NCBI RefSeq assembly: GCF_002940945.1
Contig: NZ_PNFV01000001.1
Span: 1 to 64,000, forward strand
DNA length: 64,000 bases
DNA from: Limosilactobacillus pontis
Lineage (GTDB): Bacteria > Bacillota > Bacilli > Lactobacillales > Lactobacillaceae
Direction: 5' to 3'
Below, in pieces: positions 35,003-43,136 of the stretch. The position numbers and the translations under genes are program-made. Position 1 is the first letter of the stretch. The number at the start of each line of letters is the position of its first letter. The notes under the pieces were generated by a model. That model made no database searches and was not told the origin of the DNA. It saw nothing but the letters and a program-made list of their open reading frames with translations.

Positions 35003-35914
35003 TTAATCATAAATGTGTTCACTAAGATAACGCTCACTGGAATCGGGAAAGATGGTCACCAAGTTAGCACCCTGGGGAAGGGTGGCCGCTACCCGAAGAC
35101 TGGCCGCAAGAGCCGCCCCACTGGAACTGCCGATGAAAAGGGCCAGGTGGCGGGCCGCCCAGCGGACATAGTGAAACGCCGCGTCGTCCTCAATCGTTTG
35201 AATCCCGTTGATCCTCACATCCTTGAAGAATGGCGGAACGAATTCCACCCCGATCCCCTCAGTCCGGTGAGAGTGCTGGGGCCCACCATTTAATATCGAT
35301 CCGGCCGGTTCCACAACATAATTTTCAAGCTGCGGGTAGGCAGCCTGGAGGGCCTTGGCTGTTCCGGCAAAGGTCCCGCCACTACCAGCGCCCGCCACAA
35401 AGGCAGCTAGCGGCCGGCCAGCCAGGTCGCGCAGGATTTCCGGCCCCAGCGTTTGCTGGTAAACATCCGGGTTGGCCGGATTCATAAACTGCAGGGGCAG
35501 ATAGGCATTCGGTAATTCAGCTGCCAGCTTCTTGGCATAGTCGATGGCACCCGTGATTCCCTGGTCACTGGGGGTATTGATGACTTCGGCGCCCAGAGCC
35601 TGCATCAGTGTCTGCTTCTCAAAGCTGAATTTTTCTGGGACAACCAGCTTAACAGCCAGGTGGTGCTTAAGGGCCGCAATGGCCAGCCCAATCCCCGTAT
35701 TTCCCGCGGTCGGCTCAATGATCGTGGTTTGGGCATCAATCTTTCCCTCAGCAATGCCGCGCTGGATCAATGCCATTCCCAGACGATCCTTAATACTTCC
35801 CCCGGGGTTAAACATCTCAAGCTTAGCGTAGATGTTAACGTCGTGGGGAGCAGCGATTTCTACCTTAAGCAACGGCGTATGGCCGATGAGCTGGTATGTA
35901 TCAGTAACTAGCAA
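35003..35914 (-). CDS. cysK: Cysteine synthase A (O-acetylserine sulfhydrylase)
   Basis: A 303-aa fold-type II PLP enzyme. K42 in [12 protein letters not shown] binds [12 protein letters not shown] is the substrate loop, and [15 protein letters not shown] binds the PLP phosphate. It makes cysteine from O-acetylserine or related activated serine/homocysteine donors. Start is TTG at 35914, 8 nt after GGAGG. The gene lies directly after an intrinsic terminator and a leader ORF rich in Cys codons, so expression is probably tuned to cysteinyl-tRNA supply. It is first in the operon with the cystathionine enzyme. Confidence 0.93.
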   Translation of the reverse strand: MLVTDTYQLIGHTPLLKVEIAAPHDVNIYAKLEMFNPGGSIKDRLGMALIQRGIAEGKIDAQTTIIEPTAGNTGIGLAIAALKHHLAVKLVVPEKFSFEKQTLMQALGAEVINTPSDQGITGAIDYAKKLAAELPNAYLPLQFMNPANPDVYQQTLGPEILRDLAGRPLAAFVAGAGSGGTFAGTAKALQAAYPQLENYVVEPAGSILNGGPQHSHRTEGIGVEFVPPFFKDVRINGIQTIEDDAAFHYVRWAARHLALFIGSSSGAALAASLRVAATLPQGANLVTIFPDSSERYLSEHIYD

Positions 35915-35929
35915 CGGAAATTCCTCCTT

Positions 35930-35977
35930 TAAAAAAACAAAATGGGCGCAAATTCAGTATCCTGAATCTGCGCCCAT
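35930..35977 (-). terminator. Attenuator terminator in the cysK leader
   Basis: On the minus strand ATGGGCGCAGATTCAG pairs with CTGAATTTGCGCCCAT (one mismatch), followed by TTTTGTTTTTTT, and immediately by the cysK RBS. Placed after the leader ORF, it can stop transcription before cysK. Confidence 0.85.
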
Positions 35978-36002
35978 GGCTTCACAATCATTTTGAACTA
36001 AT

Positions 36003-36098
36003 TCATTTTAACTTAAAATGAGTATGCCAAAATTGTGGACCGCTTAGACGCAATCCACAACAACAGTTATTCCCGTTTACTAATAAGGTCATTAGCAT
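36003..36098 (-). CDS. Cysteine leader peptide (31 aa, three consecutive Cys codons)
   Basis: ATG at 36098, TGA at 36003-36005. Residues 12-14 are encoded by TGT TGT TGT inside the local sequence VNGNNCCCGLRLSG. A Shine-Dalgarno AAGGGA lies about 9 nt upstream, and the whole ORF sits between a strong promoter and the attenuator terminator of cysK. Three tandem Cys codons in a 31-codon ORF are hard to explain by chance. The stretch after them forms a TTGTGGA/TCCACAA stem, and CACAATTTTG can alternatively pair with CAAAATGATTGTG. This is the layout of ribosome-mediated attenuation. Confidence 0.78.
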   Translation of the reverse strand: MLMTLLVNGNNCCCGLRLSGPQFWHTHFKLK

Positions 36099-36126
36099 GG
36101 CAATCGTCCCTTCTCAAGTTAGGGAC

Positions 36127-36155
36127 AGTTTAACTAATCAGCATCCCCGTGTCAA
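36127..36155 (-). promoter_or_regulatory. Promoter of the cysK leader transcript
   Basis: Minus strand TTGACA (36150-36155), 17 bp, TAAACT (36127-36132). It gives a leader of about 205 nt. The whole 420-nt gap 35915-36334 is explained by this promoter, leader ORF, attenuator and the upstream terminator. Confidence 0.8.
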
Positions 36156-36237
36156 TCAATTCATTAAATAAGTTTAATTTGTTTTTCACTTGTGATCAAT
36201 ACCACCACAGGAAGGATCACTGACTTATTTTTTAAAT

Positions 36238-36273
36238 GGGATCGGTTAAGCCACACGCTCACCGATCCCATTT
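36238..36273. terminator. Terminator, repeat copy 2 flanking the cysteine cassette
   Basis: The same 36-bp hairpin as at 33794-33829 except G to A in the stem bulge, followed by TTTTTT. It lies between the cysK promoter and the end of the upstream minus-strand gene. Confidence 0.8.
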
Positions 36274-36334
36274 TTTATTCTTACGGCAACCACATCACAA
36301 CCGTCTCTACTTCTCAGTCGAGCTCGTTATGATT

Positions 36335-37195
36335 TCAAAGATTCAGAAGCTTATTTAAACCATCAAGTGTGACCACTTCATATTTCTCCTTAGTAAAACG
36401 TTGAACTGTATGTGGATAATAATATTCAACCGCCTTATTCTTACCCTGCTTAATTGCGGTGGTGAAAACCTTATGGGCCTCGACCGCTTTCTGTAATGCC
36501 TTATACAGTTTCTTAGCATATTCCCGGTGATTACTTAAGAATTCACCGGTGACTTGCCCCCAAGCAATAAAAACGTACTGAGCCTGATTGGCGTAGTTCT
36601 CAATTTGCTCGGTTGCCTTTTTGAATGCAGCATCGACCTGCTTTGCGTTTTCCTCATCCTGTAAGTATGCAGTCAGAACCTTATAAGCTTCATTAGCATC
36701 ATAGGTCCTAAATGAAAACATGTCGATCTGAACTAGTTCGTTGATTGAAGCGGGAAAACTCTCCCAATCCTGAACATGAAGATAGTCAAATTTGTTGATG
36801 CTCAACTTCCTGACGTTATCGAGTCCACCACCCGTGTGAGTTCGATTTGGCGTATCCGTTTTATTATCATGCTTATACTGACGGTGATCCTGGACAATCT
36901 GTTGGTAAATCTTTCTCAGGTTTTCTACCTGATCATCTTCTACCTGATCGTCGGAAAAATACGAGCGGGGATTCAGGCCCAGCGTCAACAGGATCTTTGG
37001 TTCCTCAATGTCTTTTAAGGTAAACGACGCATTCTTCATAGGTGCAACCCAATCCGCATCGGGGATCGGCACCTTTGAAATAGCAACATCAGGATCTAAT
37101 GATTCCCAAACTTTTACCCAGGAATTACGGCTCTTGATGTACCAATCACTCTCAAACCCTATGATTCCATCGTTCATTACTTGATCGTTATTCAT
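36335..37195 (-). CDS. Hypothetical soluble protein, possibly DUF1643-like
   Basis: A 286-aa soluble protein with no confident family. Two segments recall DUF1643 / uracil-glycosylase-fold proteins: KILLTLGLNPRSYFSD near residue 70 (an LxLNPS-like loop) and YVFIAWGQVTGEF near residue 210 (an AWG motif). The rest is helical and charged. GGAGG lies 10 nt before the ATG. It follows the 225-aa gene by 15 nt, so the two form an operon facing away from the Clp-like operon. A terminator follows at 36238. Confidence 0.7.
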   Translation of the reverse strand: MNNDQVMNDGIIGFESDWYIKSRNSWVKVWESLDPDVAISKVPIPDADWVAPMKNASFTLKDIEEPKILLTLGLNPRSYFSDDQVEDDQVENLRKIYQQIVQDHRQYKHDNKTDTPNRTHTGGGLDNVRKLSINKFDYLHVQDWESFPASINELVQIDMFSFRTYDANEAYKVLTAYLQDEENAKQVDAAFKKATEQIENYANQAQYVFIAWGQVTGEFLSNHREYAKKLYKALQKAVEAHKVFTTAIKQGKNKAVEYYYPHTVQRFTKEKYEVVTLDGLNKLLNL

Positions 37196-37210
37196 ATAAT
37201 CATAGCCTCC

Positions 37211-37888
37211 TTATAACTTGTCATACGCCACCACGACCTTATCCCAGGCATCGTGGTCAACATCAAGAATGATCTCCTGGTTACGTTCCCGATCATCGAT
37301 GTAGTGGCCATCGACAGTCTTGCCGAAGTAGAAGTAATACATCTCGTTCTTGCCGCTCGGTGACTTAGCATCTAGCAAGTGCTTAAATTCATCCTGATCG
37401 AAGACGAAGAAGTCGATATCGGGCTGTTCAGCGTCGTCACTGTGGTTCACGGCAAAGACAAAGAAATCATATGCAAATTGGCCATTATCATCATAAATGG
37501 TCTTTTTTGAAATGGTCGAAAAACCGGTGTACATCATCCGGGAACTCACATCATCCTTACCATAAAAACCTGAGCCGCGCAAACTTATTTTCAGCTTCCC
37601 TGCCCCATTAGTGATAACGATTCCAGAACCTTCTTTCCGGCTCCCCTTCAATATATCTTCAGCAGGAATTTTATCAGCTAAATTTCTCCGAACCGCTCCC
37701 ACCAGTTCATTTTTGCTGATAGAACCGCGGATTTTGCTGTTAATGTTTTTCCCTGGTTTAGCTGCCGTCGAAACAGGCACCGGCTTGCCATTCTTTAATT
37801 CTGCAACCTCGCGCTGCAAGGCCTCCACTTCATCGCTGAGCTTTAGGACCTTATCCTGGAGGTCAAGAATGATTCTATCCAACCCCAT
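37211..37888 (-). CDS. Hypothetical protein with N-terminal coiled coil
   Basis: A 225-aa protein with a leading coiled coil (residues 1-32, heptads LDLQDKVLKLSDEVEALQREVAEL), a basic linker, and an alpha/beta domain containing DFFVFAVNHSDDAEQPDIDFFVFD and YYFYFGKTVDGHYID. The acidic clusters might suit a metal-dependent nuclease-like fold, but no catalytic motif can be assigned. It is first of the two-gene minus-strand operon. Its start is divergent from the zinc-ribbon/Clp-like operon, sharing a 168-nt AT-rich promoter region. Confidence 0.7.
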   Translation of the reverse strand: MGLDRIILDLQDKVLKLSDEVEALQREVAELKNGKPVPVSTAAKPGKNINSKIRGSISKNELVGAVRRNLADKIPAEDILKGSRKEGSGIVITNGAGKLKISLRGSGFYGKDDVSSRMMYTGFSTISKKTIYDDNGQFAYDFFVFAVNHSDDAEQPDIDFFVFDQDEFKHLLDAKSPSGKNEMYYFYFGKTVDGHYIDDRERNQEIILDVDHDAWDKVVVAYDKL

Positions 37889-37983
37889 TTTTGTTTCCTC
37901 CTTATATAATTATGATTTAATCTTACCAGATATATATCATTTTATCAAATTGGCAAATATATAATATTTCTTTCGAAAATCTA

Positions 37984-38012
37984 TTGACATATAAGATATT
38001 TAGGTATATATT
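37984..38012 (+). promoter_or_regulatory. Promoter of the zinc-ribbon/Clp-like operon
   Basis: TTGACA (37984-37989), 17 bp, TATATT (38007-38012). The surrounding region is rich in ATAT-type short palindromes. No CtsR or CIRCE heat-shock operator was recognised. Confidence 0.7.
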
Positions 38013-38056
38013 TTAATCGTTGACTTGAACAAAATCAAAAGGAGGACATTTATATT

Positions 38057-38188
38057 ATGTCATTATTTGAAAAACCTCACTGTGGAAAATGCGGCTATGT
38101 TTTGGACGACTTTGCGGTTGCGTTCGGTAACTATTGTCCCAAGTGCGGTAATATCTTGGGCCAGCCCGGTGGTATTCGTTGGTACTAA
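38057..38188 (+). CDS. Zinc-ribbon microprotein (43 aa)
   Basis: The ORF runs from ATG 38057 to TAA 38186-38188, with AAAGGAGG about 12 nt upstream. The protein has paired CGKC and CPKC knuckles separated by 15 residues, a compact treble-clef/zinc-ribbon, and ends GGIRWY. It is first in the operon with the Clp-like ATPase (23 nt gap). Small zinc-ribbon proteins often act as adaptors, and ClpC/ClpE-type unfoldases carry similar zinc fingers in their N-domains, so a substrate-adaptor role for the next gene is a reasonable guess. The function is unproven. Confidence 0.72.
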   Translation: MSLFEKPHCGKCGYVLDDFAVAFGNYCPKCGNILGQPGGIRWY

Positions 38189-38211
38189 TTCATCTATAGG
38201 AGGGATTAAAT

Positions 38212-40767
38212 ATGTTCAAAATTACCTATCAAGGCCAGCAAGCCTTTGCTCTTGCTAAAAATATCTCCAATAAATATAAGCGTTCAATAATTGAAACACA
38301 GGATCTGGTGGCCGCCCTGGCTGAAACCAATGACAGCAGCGCTGGAAAGATTCTATTTGACCGTTACGTCACCCGCTTTGATATTCAGCGGGAAATTGCG
38401 ACTGCCCAGTCCGTGACGGCACATTCCCAGGATGATCCTTCACTCGTCTACGCCGGGATGAACGATTCACAGGCCTTTGAAAACAAAATCAAAAGCAATC
38501 CGGTCCCCTTTATCAAGGAGCCAGGAAATAACCCTGTCACCATCATCGACCGCGAATACCATGTTTCTGACTATGTTCTTCATGGGCTGAATTACGCCCA
38601 AGCCTTACTCCAACAGCGGAGTACCACGGAAATTGAAACACAGGATCTTCTGCTCGGGATGGTAGACGTCCAAGACAGCAATGCCTTCTGGCTATTGCTC
38701 AAACTGCTGATCATGCGGATGCATGGCTTCTACGCCAATGCCTACACTAACGTTGTCCTTTCAAAGCTGGACCTGGATTGGTACCGGGACGGTTATGAGA
38801 CCAACCGCCGAAAGCAGAAAAAAGCCCTCGCCGCTCAGCTGGTAAATAAACTGACGAACCCCGACTACTCCATCTTGAAGGAATACGGACGAGACCTCAC
38901 TCAGCTGGCACGGGAGAAGAAACTCGCGCCGGTTGTTGGCCGGGATGATGAAATTAAACACCTGGCCCTGGTTCTCAACCGGCGCCAGAAGTCAAATGCC
39001 TTGTTGATCGGCCCGGCTGGAGTGGGAAAGACGGCGATCGCGGAAGGCCTCGCTCAGCGCATTGCAACCGGCCATCTTCCGACCCTTAAAGCCAAGCGGC
39101 TCATCGCCCTTGATCCAGACCGGTTTGCCACTCTGATGGCACGTGCCGCCAGCGCTGAGGTGATCAACCACTTGCTCGCGGAACTGACCCAGCGACAGGA
39201 TGTCATCTTGTTCATCGATGAGGTTCAGGTCCTGCGCCACCGCGGCGGCCTTGGTCTCTTTGACATGCTCAAGCCAGCCCTGGCCCGGGGTGAACTACAA
39301 TTGATCGGCGCTACTACACCGACGGAAGCCCAGGACTTTTTCGACAATGACACGGCCTTGCAACGGCGTTTTGCGACCATCATGGTCAAGCCACTAACCC
39401 GATCTCAGGCTGATCAGGTGGTGGCCACGGCCAGCATCCCCTACGAAAACTTCTACCGGGCTAATTACACTACCGCAGCTAAGCTGACAGCCGTTGACCT
39501 TGCCTCGGCTTACCTTGCCACACCCCTGCCAGATGCGGCTTTGACTATCTTGGATAATGCCGGGGCACTAGTAACTGCCCATACCGGGACAACGTCACCT
39601 GATTCGCAGGACTATATTCAACAGCTCCAAGCACTAGAAAACCAGTTGGCCACCGCACGCACCAAGAGTCTCAATGATGACCAGGTCCACCAGCTCAAAC
39701 GAGCCATCAGCGACCTGCAGGCCCGGTATGCCGTGCAAAAGGCTAATGGTGACCAGAAACAGTACACTGCCAAAATCACCGAACAGGCGGTGATCAAGGC
39801 AACTGCAGGTATCCTGGGGCGTTCCCTGAGCAAACAGGATGTCCGTATCGCCAAGCAACGGCGGACCGCTGAAAGTACCTCCATCTTTAAACTTGAAAAG
39901 CACCTGCAAGACCACATCATCGGTCAGAATCAAGCGGTGAGTGAACTATCCCAAGCCATTATGATTGCCAAAGCTGGTCTGCGGAAAACGGGGGCTCCGA
40001 TCGGGTCATTCTTCTTTGCTGGTTTAACCGGAACCGGAAAGACTGAGACAGCCAAACAGCTGGCCATTGCGGAATTTGGTTCTGACCAGAATCTCCTACG
40101 TTTTAACATGCCTGATTTTAACGGTTTCGATGGCCAAGACCTATTCGTCACCAGCCTGCTTCAACAGGTCACCGCACACCCGAATGCGGTCATCCTGCTT
40201 GACGAGATTGAGAAGGCAAAACCAGCCCTCGACCACATCCTACTCAGCATTATGGATGAGGGAGTCCTACTTCCCAACTTTAATCTCAATCCCGACTTCA
40301 GCAAGTCGATCATCATCATGACATCCAACATTGGGGCCGCACAACTGTTAGAACAACATGTCGGCTTTACCAGTGCTTCGGCTAACGACAACCAAAGTAG
40401 TTACGATACAGTGCGCCAGGCAATGCAAAAACGCTTTGCTCCTGAATTTCTTAATCGTTTGACCAAGATCATTGTTTTCAACCGATTACAGTCTTCTGAC
40501 TTGAGCAAGATCGCCAACCTGCTGCTAGAAAATAAACAGCGACTCCTATTAGAAAAGGATGTCCACCTTGTCTGGGACCAGTCCCTACCCGATTACATCG
40601 TCGCCCGTTATGCCGATCCCAATGCCGGGGCACGCCCGCTCGAACGGGGAATCGATCAAACAATCATGGGTCCCCTGGCCGTCAAGCTCTTGAGGCATGA
40701 AGTTTTACCGGGCCAAATAATCAAGTTATCTGTTGCAAATGAACAATTATCAATTGAGGTGGCTTAA
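38212..40767 (+). CDS. Divergent Clp/Hsp100 double-AAA+ unfoldase
   Basis: An 851-aa ClpA/C/E-like ATPase. Two Clp-N-like repeats (about 1-50 and 125-165, each with an IETQDLL segment) precede NBD1 with Walker A GPAGVGKT (267-274) and Walker B ILFIDE (D336-E337), where the usual H of DEIH is Q. A helical linker (about 480-540) leads to NBD2 with GLTGTGKT (604-611), DE 664-665, TSNIGA and GARPLERGID. The tripeptide VGF (717-719) sits where ClpC/ClpE carry the ClpP-docking loop, so pairing with ClpP is plausible. It is well diverged from housekeeping ClpC and sits in an unusual operon. Confidence 0.85.
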   Translation: MFKITYQGQQAFALAKNISNKYKRSIIETQDLVAALAETNDSSAGKILFDRYVTRFDIQREIATAQSVTAHSQDDPSLVYAGMNDSQAFENKIKSNPVPFIKEPGNNPVTIIDREYHVSDYVLHGLNYAQALLQQRSTTEIETQDLLLGMVDVQDSNAFWLLLKLLIMRMHGFYANAYTNVVLSKLDLDWYRDGYETNRRKQKKALAAQLVNKLTNPDYSILKEYGRDLTQLAREKKLAPVVGRDDEIKHLALVLNRRQKSNALLIGPAGVGKTAIAEGLAQRIATGHLPTLKAKRLIALDPDRFATLMARAASAEVINHLLAELTQRQDVILFIDEVQVLRHRGGLGLFDMLKPALARGELQLIGATTPTEAQDFFDNDTALQRRFATIMVKPLTRSQADQVVATASIPYENFYRANYTTAAKLTAVDLASAYLATPLPDAALTILDNAGALVTAHTGTTSPDSQDYIQQLQALENQLATARTKSLNDDQVHQLKRAISDLQARYAVQKANGDQKQYTAKITEQAVIKATAGILGRSLSKQDVRIAKQRRTAESTSIFKLEKHLQDHIIGQNQAVSELSQAIMIAKAGLRKTGAPIGSFFFAGLTGTGKTETAKQLAIAEFGSDQNLLRFNMPDFNGFDGQDLFVTSLLQQVTAHPNAVILLDEIEKAKPALDHILLSIMDEGVLLPNFNLNPDFSKSIIIMTSNIGAAQLLEQHVGFTSASANDNQSSYDTVRQAMQKRFAPEFLNRLTKIIVFNRLQSSDLSKIANLLLENKQRLLLEKDVHLVWDQSLPDYIVARYADPNAGARPLERGIDQTIMGPLAVKLLRHEVLPGQIIKLSVANEQLSIEVA

Positions 40768-40769
40768 TT

Positions 40770-40955
40770 ATGATGAACGAACACGAATTTATTAACCAAA
40801 TGATCAAGTTTTACCACGCCTGCAATGTCCCTGCCGCTGAGGTTGACCATATTCTGGCAACCAACCGAGACCAGATCAGTCGGTACCTAGTAGCAACGCC
40901 TGAGCTGATGGCCCGCAAATTCTATGAATGGACCTTTAACAAGTCAATCAATTAA
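40770..40955 (+). CDS. Hypothetical 61-aa protein in the Clp-like operon
   Basis: A small helical protein starting 2 nt after the Clp-like stop, with GAGGTGG as RBS (tandem ATGs 40770/40773). The sequence is charged, with aromatic residues (FYHACN, KFYEWTF) and no membrane segment. No family was recognised. Tight coupling suggests it is an adaptor or partner of the unfoldase. Confidence 0.7.
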   Translation: MMNEHEFINQMIKFYHACNVPAAEVDHILATNRDQISRYLVATPELMARKFYEWTFNKSIN

Positions 40956-40972
40956 TATGGGAGGATGCCCAA

Positions 40973-42136
40973 ATGAAGTTAAAGAATTTTTCTAAAAAAT
41001 GGAAATGGATCACCGGTATTATCGTCGCGGCCCTAGCAGTCATGTTATTCGGCCGATTGCACAGTAACAGCGAGACGCTCTTTCCTCCACGACACGTTTC
41101 GTTCGTCCAGCAGGCCCATGGAACAGGCACCCACGTCTGGTATATGACGACCGGTAAGGATAAGGACGCTAACGTTTATTACATCGTTGTATTGAAGGAC
41201 GGACGGGCCCGGACCTACCGGACGTATGACGACGATACAACGCTGGGCAAGATCGCTAAGATGAGCAATCGCCAGGTCCTCCGCTACGCTAAGCAACAGG
41301 ATAAGAAGTATTTTGACGTCTCAACCAAGGAGGTTGCCTTAGCCCGCCGCGGTGTTCATGACGGTTTTAATACCGACTTCAAACCTGCCATGAGTGCACC
41401 GAGTTACTATGTTTTGATCAACGATGATAACAAGGTCGTCGGTACGGCCATTGACACTGGTGAAAAGGGCCACAATGACCGACCTTACCAGGTCATCTTC
41501 AATACCGCCGGTAAGATGACTAGCAGCGCCCGGGGAACCACCCAGCTGCCCGGCAATATCCGGGAAAATTACACGCCAATTGTCAGAGAAAATGATAACG
41601 ACCAAAAGCACAATACAACCATTTTAAATCGCATGGACACCGGCCTACAGGAGCACATCCGCCAGGTAAGTTATACTGCCCCTGAGCCAATCAAGGTCAA
41701 GAACACTTCGCAGACCGACGCTTCCGGCAACCATATTGTTTCTCAAACGGCAACAATCCAGTATACAAGCAGCGTCGATGTCGACCAAGTCCAGGATAAC
41801 TTCCTGCAGATGGCTGAAAAGGATCCTTCGATCATGAAACGCTTTGCTCAGTGGGCAACGTTGAAACAAAAAGCCCACGATCCAAAGCAAATGGCTACCG
41901 CCCAAACAGCTGTTAATACGGGGACCGATAGGATGTTCTCACCACACTTCTGCAATGACCTGACCAAGGAAGTCTTCATCAGTAATGAGCAGGAGAAGGA
42001 CACACTCAGTTTGGAGATGCCGGTCGCCTTTGACGTCTACGATAGCCACTTTATTGGCTACGAACGAGCCAACGATAACGGCTACTTAGTTACCAAGGCA
42101 CAGTCTAAGAAGCAAACCGCAGTCTTTGCTAAGTAA
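40973..42136 (+). CDS. Membrane-anchored extracytoplasmic protein, unknown
   Basis: A 387-aa protein with a short basic N-terminus, one membrane helix (about 12-28, ITGIIVAALAVMLFG) and a long polar exterior domain. No lipobox, sortase signal or catalytic motif was seen. GGGAGG precedes the ATG and the gene ends the operon 17 nt after the 61-aa gene, with a strong terminator. Linkage of an exported protein to a cytoplasmic unfoldase suggests an envelope-related task, but that is inference. Confidence 0.75.
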   Translation: MKLKNFSKKWKWITGIIVAALAVMLFGRLHSNSETLFPPRHVSFVQQAHGTGTHVWYMTTGKDKDANVYYIVVLKDGRARTYRTYDDDTTLGKIAKMSNRQVLRYAKQQDKKYFDVSTKEVALARRGVHDGFNTDFKPAMSAPSYYVLINDDNKVVGTAIDTGEKGHNDRPYQVIFNTAGKMTSSARGTTQLPGNIRENYTPIVRENDNDQKHNTTILNRMDTGLQEHIRQVSYTAPEPIKVKNTSQTDASGNHIVSQTATIQYTSSVDVDQVQDNFLQMAEKDPSIMKRFAQWATLKQKAHDPKQMATAQTAVNTGTDRMFSPHFCNDLTKEVFISNEQEKDTLSLEMPVAFDVYDSHFIGYERANDNGYLVTKAQSKKQTAVFAK

Positions 42137-42150
42137 CTTCGCCGTTCCTA

Positions 42151-42180
42151 AAAAAGCATCCGCAAAAACGGATGCTTTTT
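42151..42180 (+). terminator. Terminator of the Clp-like operon
   Basis: AAAAAGCATCCG/CGGATGCTTTTT with a 6-nt loop. Confidence 0.9.
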
Positions 42181-42262
42181 CTAGTGTACGAAATATTAGA
42201 AAACTCCCTGCCCTTACAATGCAAAATTTCCGTAACTGTATTGCAGCTGGAACGAGATTGAG

Positions 42263-42772
42263 TTAGTCAACCGACTGTACTGCATAGTAGTAGGTCCCGT
42301 CCGGGCGGTCAACCCGGTGGTATTCCACCGTCCGCCCGTTGTAGGTGATCTGGTTGCCATTCTGCTGGTAGTTACGATAGAACTCTTCCTCATTCTCCAG
42401 CGTATCGGCACCCACCAGGCCACCAGCCCGGGCAATGTTATACGCAAACTTAGTACCCTCGCCAGGTACGTATCCAGGGGCTACCGCATCCTCCGACTGA
42501 GTGTTAGCCGCTACCGAACTATCCTGGTCATCATTGCCATCTGTAGCATATGAGTCCGCTGTCTCTTCATCATTCACGTCCTCACTAGACGTCGATTCCT
42601 CGCTGGTGCGGCTAATGGATTTCCGACTGTTTGTCCGGGCGGTCGGGGCTGACGACGACGCCGAACGGTCGGGACCGCTGTTATGAACATTGATAAAGAT
42701 TGCCACAACAAAGATAACGATGGCCGTCAATAAGACAGCAATGATGATGTTGAAAATCCGGTTTAACTTCAT
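42263..42772 (-). CDS. Membrane-anchored protein with Ser/Thr-rich linker, unknown
   Basis: A 169-aa protein with one N-terminal membrane helix (about 6-27, IIIAVLLTAIVIFVVAIF), a disordered Ser/Asp/Glu-rich linker and a small C-terminal domain (GEGTKFAYNIARAGGL, TYNGRTVEYHRVDRPDGTYYYAV). GGAGG lies 8 nt before the ATG at 42772, so the 22 extra codons of the open frame are not used. The family was not recognised. It faces the Clp-like operon convergently. Confidence 0.75.
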   Translation of the reverse strand: MKLNRIFNIIIAVLLTAIVIFVVAIFINVHNSGPDRSASSSAPTARTNSRKSISRTSEESTSSEDVNDEETADSYATDGNDDQDSSVAANTQSEDAVAPGYVPGEGTKFAYNIARAGGLVGADTLENEEEFYRNYQQNGNQITYNGRTVEYHRVDRPDGTYYYAVQSVD

Positions 42773-43058
42773 GGTTGCTACCTCCGATCGAGAGCCGCTG
42801 GCGCATTGATTGTTCAACTTAATTATATCATTAGGCATTCAGCACGTTGCATAAAGAGTTATTAACTAAGCTTGTCTCCAAAATTTTCCCTCATTGATTT
42901 GTACCATGATACACTGGGCTTCAACATAGAATCACATAACAAGGAATACACCATTATTTCTTAATGATAAGCTACCAAATCTGGGCTAAAAAGCGACGGT
43001 TGGATAATGATATAATGTGGTTGATCCTTTTATCTAACATAGTGGAAGAAAAATACCG

Positions 43059-43068
43059 CACTTGTATA
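43059..43068. promoter_or_regulatory. Weak GTATAC-like site upstream of the GntR gene
   Basis: TTGTATATGG resembles the TnGTATACAn operators at 43904-43935 and could allow autoregulation. The match is imperfect. The rest of 42839-43136 holds an AT-rich promoter region (TATAAT near 43010) and nothing else recognised. Confidence 0.3.
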
Positions 43069-43136
43069 TGGCCTTGATAGGTCCGAGAAGATGTTGTTCA
43101 TCAATCTATTTTCTAGAAAGGGGCATTGATAAGTCA

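Noticed and set aside
35915..36126. T-box or SAM riboswitch upstream of cysK
   Set aside because: Neither the T-box GGNACCGCG core nor the S-box conserved segments are present. The Cys-codon leader ORF explains the leader better.
37889..38056. CtsR/CIRCE heat-shock operator before the Clp-like operon
   Set aside because: Only ATAT-type short palindromes are visible. No AGGTCAAA-type repeat or CIRCE element was found.
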